NCBI GenBank assembly: GCA_030620375.1
Contig: JAUXEW010000074.1
Location: forward strand, 1-11,088
DNA: 11,088 nucleotides
Origin: Desulfobacteraceae bacterium
Lineage (GTDB): Bacteria; Desulfobacterota; Desulfobacteria; Desulfobacterales; UBA5616
Direction of reading: 5' to 3'
Part shown: in pieces, positions 5,830 through 11,088 of the stretch
How the letters are laid out: each line of letters starts with the position of its first letter
Numbering within the stretch: position 1 is the stretch's first letter
Notes under the pieces: model-generated
Told to the model about the DNA's origin: nothing
Seen by the model: only the letters and a program-made list of their open reading frames with translations
Databases searched by the model: none
Position numbers and translations under genes: made by a program

Positions 5830-6864
5830 TTAATATGTATCATCCAGTTCATGTCTAAGGTCTCTCGTCATTAACTGGTATACGGCATCCGCCGGCGAAA
5901 GATCTTCATACAGCATATGGTAAGTCGCGTGAGATATCGGCATTTCAACCCCGATTTTTCGGGAAAGATTATAGACTGATTTGGCTGTTCTTACGCCCTC
6001 AGCGACCATCCGCATTTCCGATAATATGTCTTTCAGCTTCATGCCCTCTCCGATTTTCTTGCCCACCGTATGATTTCGGCTAAGGTCTCCGGTGCAAGTC
6101 AGCAGTAAATCACCGATACCGGCAAGCCCTGAAAATGTTCGCGCATTGGCACCCAGCTTTAAACCCAGCCGGCGAATCTCAGTAAGCCCACGGGTTATAA
6201 GTGCGGCGCGTGTATTAAGTCCGAGATTTAAGCCGTCAACAATTCCGGAAGCAATGGCGATGACATTCTTTACCGATCCTCCCAGTTCAACACCGACAAC
6301 GTCATGGCTGGTATAAACGCGAAAATGGGGAGCGGCAAATACATGCTGGACAAACCTGGCCGTTTCTGAATCATGCGACGCAACGGTCACAACCGTAGGA
6401 ACCTTGGCGATTACCTCGCGAGCAAAACTTGGACCGGATAGGACGGCCAGGGAATGATTATCCATCTCAGGAATCGACTCATGAATTACGCCGGACATTG
6501 TTAGGTGAGTTTTGTTCTCGATACCTTTTGAGGCGGACACGATCTTAGTCTTCTTTGAAATGAATTTGCCGATATCGCCGGCAATATTTCGCACGAAATG
6601 GGAAGGAACGACAATTGTTACAAGGTCTTTATCCGAAACGGCTTTTTCGAGATCGTTTGTGGGAAATATTTTGTCTGAAAGTGGAAACCCCGGCAGAAAA
6701 AATTTATTTTCCCGGTTAACCTGAATTTGTTCGACCACGTCCGGTTCATAAGCCCAGAGGTCTACCTTAAGTCCGTTAAGCGCCAAAAGATTGGCAAGTG
6801 CCGTTCCCCAGCTTCCGGCTCCTACGACCCCGGTTTTTAAGTTTTCAATATTGATTTCATTCAT
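5830..6864 (-). CDS. gpsA: NAD(P)-dependent glycerol-3-phosphate dehydrogenase
   Basis: A complete 344-residue GpsA, which reduces dihydroxyacetone phosphate to sn-glycerol-3-phosphate for phospholipid synthesis in the cytosol. The N-terminal Rossmann loop is GVVGAGSWGTALANLLA (12-28). Other landmarks are ASKGIE (111-116, with Lys 113), LSGPSFARE (142-150), the catalytic-region Lys 199 in GGSVKNV, the substrate-binding LNTRAALITRG (217-226), and GLAGIGDLLLTC (246-257) followed by SRNHTVG. All expected motifs are present and the length is normal. The ATG lies only 2 bases after the gyrA stop (TAA AG ATG), so the two are surely cotranscribed and probably translationally coupled. The GATGAG sequence at the end of gyrA may act as ribosome-binding site. 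Confidence 0.97.
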   Translation of the reverse strand: MNEINIENLKTGVVGAGSWGTALANLLALNGLKVDLWAYEPDVVEQIQVNRENKFFLPGFPLSDKIFPTNDLEKAVSDKDLVTIVVPSHFVRNIAGDIGKFISKKTKIVSASKGIENKTHLTMSGVIHESIPEMDNHSLAVLSGPSFAREVIAKVPTVVTVASHDSETARFVQHVFAAPHFRVYTSHDVVGVELGGSVKNVIAIASGIVDGLNLGLNTRAALITRGLTEIRRLGLKLGANARTFSGLAGIGDLLLTCTGDLSRNHTVGKKIGEGMKLKDILSEMRMVAEGVRTAKSVYNLSRKIGVEMPISHATYHMLYEDLSPADAVYQLMTRDLRHELDDTY

Positions 6865-6866
6865 CT

Positions 6867-9296
6867 TTACTCATCTTTTTCAGCAAGACGGGCAGCACCT
6901 ACCACCCGTTCATTGGGCTCAATTCCAATAAGTTTTACGCCTTGAGTGTTTCGGCTGATTACGGAAATACCGTTAATGGCCATCCGGATAATCTTGCCGT
7001 TACTGGTCATCAGCATCAAATCGTTATTATCTTCAACAAGGAGAAGCCCGACCACTTTTCCGTTTCGCTGAGTCGTTTTGATGGTAATGACACCTTTTCC
7101 ACCGCGTTTTTGGACGTGGTATTCGTCGATGGAGGTCCTTTTCCCGTATCCGTTTTCCGTCACGACAAATACGGTTTGACCATGAGACAAGACCTGCATC
7201 CCAACAAGTTGGTCTCCGGGAGCCAGGCGCATTCCGCGAACGCCTCTTGCCGTTCGGCCTGATGGCCGGATATCGGATTCATGGAATCGGATGGATTTCC
7301 CCGATTTCGAACAGAGAAAAACATTTCGGGTCCCGTCTGTGATTCTTGCTGCAATCAATTCATCGCCGGCTAATAAATCCAGTGCAATAATTCCCCCCAC
7401 GCGGGGCCGGCTGAAAGCCATTAACTCGGTTTTTTTGATCAAACCGTTTCTGGTTGCCATCAGCACATGGTATCCCGGCTCAAAAGACGGCACGGCCAGC
7501 ACGGCTGTCATTTTTTCGTTATCCAAAAAATTTAGCAAATTCACGATGGCTTTGCCGCGACTCGCTCTGCCGGCTTGCGGGATATCATATACCTTGCACC
7601 AATATACCCTGCCTAAATTCGTAAAAAACATAAATGTATGATGCGTAGAGGACACGAAAAGGTGTTCGACAAAATCCTCTTCTTTTATTCCCATTGCGGT
7701 CTTGCCTTTCCCGCCCCGTATTTGACTTTTATAGAGGGTAATCGGATTCCGTTTGATATATCCGCTATGGCTGATCGTAACGACCATATCTTCTTCAACG
7801 ATCATGTCCTCAATGGTTAATTCTTTTGTTTCTTCAATAATTTCCGTTAGACGGTGATCCCCGAATTCATCCTGGATTTCAGTAATTTCGCCTTTAATAA
7901 TTTCCAATACAAGATGCTTGCTGCCTAGAATTTCCTTGAATCGCTCAATATCTTTTCGGACATTTTCATATTCCTCCAGGATCTTTTCCTGTTCAAGGCC
8001 GGTGAGCCGCTGAAGCCGCATATCTAAAATGGCCTGCGCCTGTGTCGCCGTAAGAATGAGTTTTTCGATCAGCCTGTTTTTCGCTTCACCCGGAGATGTT
8101 GATTGCCGGATCAAATTTACGACAGCATCTATATTTTCCAGAGCGATCTTTAAGCCTTCGAGGATATGGAGTCTGGCCTCGGCTTTTTTCAAATCATATC
8201 GGGTCCGACGGATAATGATTTCCTTGCGATGAGAGATGAAATATTCCAACATCTGCTTCAAGGATAACAGTTGGGGACGATTCTTGACGACTGCCAGAAA
8301 GATTATTCCGAAGCTGTTTTGCATCTGGGTATGTTTGTAAAGCTGGTTTAACACGACGCCGGCGATCTGATCTTTTTTCAAGCCCATCGCGATTCGCAAT
8401 CCGTCACGATCCGACTCATCCCGGATGTACCGAATCCCTTCAATCTTTTTATTTTTCATTAAATCGGCAATTTTTTCGACAAGTTTGGCCTTATTAACCT
8501 GATACGGAAGTTCGGTGACCACAATTGTTTCGGTTTCGGTCCGCTTGTCTTTTTCAATAAGCGCTTTGGCACGTAAGCGGATGATACCCCGGCCGGACTG
8601 ATATGCCTCGTGAATCCCTTTGGTCCCATAAATAAGACCGGCTGTAGGAAAGTCGGGACCCGGAATGTATTCCATTAAATCCATGCTGGAAAGCTCGGGA
8701 TTATCGATTAAAGCTTTAATCGCCGTTGAAACTTCGGTGAGGTTGTGCGGCGGAATGTTGGTTGCCATACCCACTGCGATTCCGGATGAGCCATTCACTA
8801 AGAGAGATGGAAATTTTGCCGGCAGAACGACCGGCTCTGTTAACGATTCATCATAGTTGGGTAGAAAAGCAACCGTATCCTTGTCAAGATCCTCCAACAT
8901 CTGATGTGAAAGGCGGGACATCCTGATTTCGGTATACCGCATGGCAGCCGGCGGATCACCATCAATGGAACCGAAATTTCCTTGCCCGTTGATGAGGGGG
9001 TATCTTAATGAAAAACTTTGAGCCATTCGGACAATGGTATCATAAACTGCGGTGTCTCCGTGAGGGTGATACTTACCGATAACGTCACCAACAATACGGG
9101 CCGATTTTTTATACGGTTTATTCCAGTCATTTTTCAGCTCACGCATGGCATATAATACGCGACGATGAACCGGCTTCAGACCGTCCCGGACATCCGGTAG
9201 TGCCCTGCCGATGATTACACTCATGGCATAATCAAGATAGGATTTTTTCATCTCGCTTTCTATACTGATTTCATACGGTCGATCATTAAACATCAT
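6867..9296 (-). CDS. gyrA: DNA gyrase subunit A
   Basis: Breakage-reunion subunit of DNA gyrase (with GyrB), which introduces negative supercoils. I chose the ATG at 9296 (809 residues) over an in-frame GTG at 9305 because AGGTG lies 6 bases upstream of that ATG. This start also puts the active-site Tyr at 121 (AMRYTEI), near E. coli Tyr122. The quinolone-resistance region reads HPHGDTAVYDTIVRMAQ, with Thr at the E. coli Ser83 position and Asp kept at the Asp87 position; Thr is common outside the enterics. The C-terminal beta-pinwheel has a GyrA-box-like QIRGGKG at about 525-531 and a second such motif, QKRGGKG, at about 729-735. These support GyrA rather than ParC. It follows the AI-2E-type gene by 23 bases and is followed by gpsA after 2 bases. 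No gyrB is in the window. Confidence 0.97.
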   Translation of the reverse strand: MMFNDRPYEISIESEMKKSYLDYAMSVIIGRALPDVRDGLKPVHRRVLYAMRELKNDWNKPYKKSARIVGDVIGKYHPHGDTAVYDTIVRMAQSFSLRYPLINGQGNFGSIDGDPPAAMRYTEIRMSRLSHQMLEDLDKDTVAFLPNYDESLTEPVVLPAKFPSLLVNGSSGIAVGMATNIPPHNLTEVSTAIKALIDNPELSSMDLMEYIPGPDFPTAGLIYGTKGIHEAYQSGRGIIRLRAKALIEKDKRTETETIVVTELPYQVNKAKLVEKIADLMKNKKIEGIRYIRDESDRDGLRIAMGLKKDQIAGVVLNQLYKHTQMQNSFGIIFLAVVKNRPQLLSLKQMLEYFISHRKEIIIRRTRYDLKKAEARLHILEGLKIALENIDAVVNLIRQSTSPGEAKNRLIEKLILTATQAQAILDMRLQRLTGLEQEKILEEYENVRKDIERFKEILGSKHLVLEIIKGEITEIQDEFGDHRLTEIIEETKELTIEDMIVEEDMVVTISHSGYIKRNPITLYKSQIRGGKGKTAMGIKEEDFVEHLFVSSTHHTFMFFTNLGRVYWCKVYDIPQAGRASRGKAIVNLLNFLDNEKMTAVLAVPSFEPGYHVLMATRNGLIKKTELMAFSRPRVGGIIALDLLAGDELIAARITDGTRNVFLCSKSGKSIRFHESDIRPSGRTARGVRGMRLAPGDQLVGMQVLSHGQTVFVVTENGYGKRTSIDEYHVQKRGGKGVITIKTTQRNGKVVGLLLVEDNNDLMLMTSNGKIIRMAINGISVISRNTQGVKLIGIEPNERVVGAARLAEKDE

Positions 9297-9302
9297 TGTA
9301 AA

Positions 9303-9307
9303 CACCT
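9303..9307 (-). promoter_or_regulatory. Ribosome-binding site that decides the gyrA start
   Basis: AGGTG on the - strand lies 6 bases before the ATG at 9296. The upstream GTG at 9305 is part of this motif and has no good site of its own, so the ATG is favoured. Confidence 0.6.
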
Positions 9308-9319
9308 ATATTTCTTTTT

Positions 9320-10402
9320 TTACTCATCAGCCGGTTTCACCAACCTTCGATAATTGGCATGATAAATATCGGTTAATGTCAAAAAACCCGTAACAACAAG
9401 TGGGCCGTAAATAATGCCGAGAATGCCGAATAAATGTAAACCGCCCACTATGGAAAAAAATACCAGAAGCGTGTGCATTTTGACCCGGTGGCCGACTAAT
9501 TTCGGCTTGAAGAAGTATTCGATACCTCCGGACAGAACCACGTAAAAGGCAATAAAAAAAATTCCGGCGCCAATTTTGGATGTTAAAAACAGGTATACGG
9601 CGGCAGGGATAAAGACCGCACCAATTCCAAAAATCGGGAGAAATGCAAGAAGCGCCATGATGACGCCCCAGAGAAACGGAGATTCAAAGCCAAAAAAAGC
9701 AAATACAGCACCGCCCAGTACGCCCTGTATTAATCCGCCAAGTCCGTTTCCGATAAGAATGGCGCCGGCCATATCTTTAAATTTTTGGACTATCGCTTCA
9801 TTTTCTTCTTTGGGGAGCGGTGAAAGGGCAAAAATGAAATTAATAAGACGGCTCCCGTCAATTAAGAGAAAATAGATTACCAGAAGCATGAGAAAAAAAT
9901 TGATGACAAATACAAACATATTCGAGGCAATCGATCGGGCCTGCACGTATAGAAAAAAGCCGACGGCTTTAGCCGACTCCGAAATTATGCTGTTTAATTC
10001 TTCACCGGAGATCTCAATATTAAACCTGGCAAGAAAGCCTTTGATTTTTTCAATCCATTCATTGCCTTCAATCAGACTTTGCAGCCGGTCGCCCAAAACC
10101 GCGTCCTTTGCCGTAAGATATAAATCATATGCTTCTTTCGATAAAATTCCGACAAAAAAGGCGATGGGGATAAACAGAACCAAAAAGATGATAATGCAGG
10201 TCAAAAAAGAAGAAAATGGCGGAGTGATTTTATCTTTAATGCTAATAAATCGGTAGATGGGGCTAAAAACGCCTGAAACGACCGCGGCGAGTACAATAAT
10301 TGATAAAAAAGGCCATAGCAGCCAGCCCAGCAAAAAAACGGAAATTAAAAAAAGGCCGATAAAAAACCATAAAATCATATTTTTGGAAGTCGTATCCGGC
10401 AT
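9320..10402 (-). CDS. AI-2E family transporter (PerM/YdiK-like polytopic membrane protein)
   Basis: A 360-residue inner-membrane protein with the usual layout of the AI-2E/UPF0118 family. Two N-terminal membrane segments (about 10-46) and a third (65-87) come first, followed by a soluble helical stretch (90-145). About five more hydrophobic segments follow (roughly 160-181, 212-238, 242-272, 277-292 and 311-340). Family landmarks are the ALLAFLPIFG segment at 250-259 and FFKPKLVGHRVKMHTLLVFF at about 297-316, ending in GILGIIYGPL. Members have been linked to export of autoinducer-2 or to Na+(Li+)/H+ antiport, so the substrate cannot be inferred from sequence. It lies 23 bases upstream of gyrA and probably shares its transcript. 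The ribosome-binding site is weak (TTGAG). A second Met at residue 9 could also serve as start. Confidence 0.92.
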   Translation of the reverse strand: MPDTTSKNMILWFFIGLFLISVFLLGWLLWPFLSIIVLAAVVSGVFSPIYRFISIKDKITPPFSSFLTCIIIFLVLFIPIAFFVGILSKEAYDLYLTAKDAVLGDRLQSLIEGNEWIEKIKGFLARFNIEISGEELNSIISESAKAVGFFLYVQARSIASNMFVFVINFFLMLLVIYFLLIDGSRLINFIFALSPLPKEENEAIVQKFKDMAGAILIGNGLGGLIQGVLGGAVFAFFGFESPFLWGVIMALLAFLPIFGIGAVFIPAAVYLFLTSKIGAGIFFIAFYVVLSGGIEYFFKPKLVGHRVKMHTLLVFFSIVGGLHLFGILGIIYGPLVVTGFLTLTDIYHANYRRLVKPADE

Positions 10403-10546
10403 ATTATACTCAACTGCTTATCAAACGATAAAAAACTATTTGTTAAAAAAGGGTGTACCTTATGCTTTAGGCTTTTTGCCTTACCTTTGTAATTGAACAA
10501 TGATCATACAAGATTGTTTTGGCAAAAAAAGCGCGAAAATACTTTT
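10403..10546. other. AT-rich intergenic stretch upstream of the AI-2E-type gene
   Basis: No gene seen. It presumably holds the leader and promoter of the AI-2E-gyrA-gpsA unit, but I find no convincing -35/-10 pair. A small hairpin AGGC-TTTTT-GCCT lies at 10469-10481. A TATAAT sits directly before the ATG at 10402, too close to serve unless the mRNA is nearly leaderless or translation starts at Met 9. Confidence 0.4.
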
Positions 10547-10579
10547 GAAGCTCCCCGCTGCAAGCAGCGGGGAATCTTC
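10547..10579. repeat. REP-like palindrome, copy 1
   Basis: CCCCGCTG and CAGCGGGG pair around CAAG (10553-10572), and flanking GAAG (10547-10550) pairs with CTTC (10576-10579) across small bulges. The shape, GC-rich against AT-rich surroundings, is that of a REP-type or IS200/IS605-end-like hairpin. Confidence 0.7.
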
Positions 10580-10617
10580 CAAGTAAGGATTTTAATCTGT
10601 TTGTATTTCGCTCGCTA

Positions 10618-10638
10618 CCCCCGCAGCAAGCTGTGGGG
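10618..10638. repeat. REP-like palindrome, copy 2
   Basis: CCCCGCAGC (10619-10627) pairs with GCTGTGGGG (10630-10638) with one G-T pair. The core order (CAGC then GCTG) is the reverse of copy 1, 46 bases away, so the two form a doublet like the BIME pairs of other bacteria. It is preceded by TTCGCTCGCTA. Confidence 0.65.
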
Positions 10639-10681
10639 AATGTGCTCACATTGCTTGTTCAAGGGCTATAAGGCAGGTTTA

Positions 10682-10837
10682 TTACGTACTGAAAAATCCA
10701 CCGGCAAATATCAACAGCACCGCTTCATAGATAAAAACCGGTACGTAATTGTTAAATATGGCGTATAAGATACCACCACCGATAATGGCCGGAACCATTA
10801 AAAAAACCAGGATTCCCAATTTTCTGCTGATGTTCAT
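10682..10837 (-). CDS. Small 51-residue membrane protein, two hydrophobic segments
   Basis: Reading the - strand from the ATG at 10837 gives a 51-residue protein that begins MNISRKLGILVFLMVPAIIG and ends IFAGGFFST, stopping at tandem TAA TAA codons. It has a short basic N-terminus, a first hydrophobic helix at about 8-27 with Pro and a Gly-Gly-Gly turn, a short polar loop (NNY, 29-31), and a second helix at about 32-49. The double stop, the clean two-helix pattern and AAGGGGA 11 bases before the ATG (spacing slightly long) support a real gene. I have the impression that small proteins of this shape recur in Desulfobacterota, but I cannot name a family. It is the first - strand gene upstream of the AI-2E/gyrA unit, separated by the REP doublet, and probably forms its own transcript. 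Function is unknown. Confidence 0.6.
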   Translation of the reverse strand: MNISRKLGILVFLMVPAIIGGGILYAIFNNYVPVFIYEAVLLIFAGGFFST

Positions 10838-10876
10838 ATCGAAATAAATCCCCTTATTTTATAACCCGGTGCAAGC

Positions 10877-10889
10877 GTTAAAATTTAAC
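10877..10889. promoter_or_regulatory. Palindrome upstream of the small membrane-protein gene (possible operator)
   Basis: GTTAAAATTTAAC is a perfect 13-base palindrome centred on one A, 40 bases before the ATG at 10837. Position suits an operator, but AT-rich palindromes arise easily by chance and no promoter boxes are clear around it. Confidence 0.2.
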
Positions 10890-10902
10890 AATAACGATCC
10901 GA

Positions 10903-11003
10903 GACCTTTGCAAAATGCTTCCTTTTGCCCAATTAGCGCTGAAAAGCTTCACTAAAGTGCCTGCGTCAGGCTCAAATTTAACCGTTTCGTAAAAAGTCAA
11001 AAA
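10903..11003. repeat. Structured dispersed repeat related to the 1359-1502 element
   Basis: This stretch holds small hairpins: GCAAAA/TTTTGC (10910-10915, 10923-10928) and GCCTG-CGT-CAGGC (10959-10971). It shares the 12-base core CTTTTGCCCAAT (10922-10933) with the complement of 1469-1480, followed in both by GTCAGGC. The two look like modules of one repeat family, with about 30 extra bases between the shared blocks here. No coding frame is credible. Boundaries are approximate. Confidence 0.55.
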
Positions 11004-11015
11004 CCGTCCTTTTTT

Positions 11016-11088
11016 GTCATTCCGGCGAAAGCCGGAATCCAGTGTTTTTAGAAACTTATAACTGACCTGGACCCCGGCTTTCACCGGG
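11016..11088. repeat. GTCATTCCGG-type dispersed palindromic repeat, cut by window edge
   Basis: ATTCCGGC and GCCGGAAT pair around GAAA (11019-11038). After about 25 bases an inverted partner, CTGGACCCCGGCTTTCACCGGG, begins at 11068 (its first 20 bases end at 11087) and runs off the edge. The outer parts also match each other as inverted copies (CCGGAATCCAG against CTGGACCCCGG). Translated, one strand gives the familiar spurious peptide DSGFRRND. This is a recurrent intergenic palindrome in several proteobacterial lineages (recalled, not searched). Confidence 0.75.

Noticed and set aside
6867..9305. Assignment as ParC (topoisomerase IV subunit A)
   Set aside because: GyrA-box-like motifs and a full six-blade-type C-terminal region match GyrA closely.
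10404..10409. TATAAT directly before the AI-2E gene ATG as a promoter -10 box
   Set aside because: No -35 partner at suitable distance, and it would start transcription inside the first codons.
10547..10638. CRISPR-like array from the two similar hairpins
   Set aside because: Only two non-identical copies with swapped cores and no regular spacers; REP doublet fits better.
10467..10649. A - strand frame of 60 residues over the same hairpins
   Set aside because: Composition is that of palindrome translation; no protein-like pattern and no ribosome-binding site.
10493..10768. A + strand frame of 91 residues across the REP doublet
   Set aside because: It translates the REP hairpins (peptide EAPRCKQRGIF, a typical REP-derived spurious product) and overlaps the better-supported 51-residue gene on the other strand.
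10878..11084. A - strand frame of 68 residues at the right end
   Set aside because: It contains DSGFRRND, the well-known spurious translation of the GTCATTCCGG repeat.

Overview
The window reads as a chromosomal segment of a Gram-negative anaerobe, most likely a member of the Desulfobacterota (the former Deltaproteobacteria, near the Desulfobacterales). This is inferred from several clues: a C-terminal CFI-type sorting-like motif, a short ArgA-like acetyltransferase with a Cys-rich tail, the style of PGK and GyrA, and several dispersed palindromic repeats of kinds I associate with these genomes. No rRNA, tRNA, CRISPR array, transposase or phage gene was seen. Base composition looks even across the window by eye (not computed).

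Layout. Bases 1-1330 (+ strand) hold the 3' part of a surface or secreted repeat protein ending in a Cys-Phe-Ile motif, a membrane segment and a basic tail. It overlaps by 4 bp a GNAT acetyltransferase of the short ArgA type. Bases 1359-1502 hold a large fold-back repeat whose right end supplies the stop codon of the next gene. From 1500 to 10837 every gene is on the - strand. In transcription order (right to left) these are: a 51-residue two-segment membrane protein (10682-10837), an AI-2E/PerM-type membrane protein (9320-10402), gyrA, gpsA, radC, a small Cys-rich protein, pgk, a TVP38/TMEM64 (DedA-like) membrane protein, and an unrecognised 357-residue protein (1500-2573) behind its own probable promoter.

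The - strand genes look like two or three tight transcription units. AI-2E-gyrA-gpsA is separated by gaps of 23 and 2 bases. radC, the Cys-rich gene, pgk and the TVP38 gene follow with gaps of about 60, 25 and 19 bases. The 357-residue gene has a separate promoter that overlaps a hairpin. Functionally the block is mostly housekeeping: DNA supercoiling, phospholipid precursor synthesis, glycolysis/gluconeogenesis and membrane proteins.

The right end (10540-10640 and 10903-11088) is repeat-rich. It holds a REP-like hairpin doublet, a structured repeat sharing a 12-base core with the element at 1359-1502, and a GTCATTCCGG-type palindrome cut by the window edge. I found no convincing new multi-gene system. 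The best leads are the long hairpin element and its relative, the unrecognised 357-residue protein with its overlapping promoter and hairpin, and the two small proteins.
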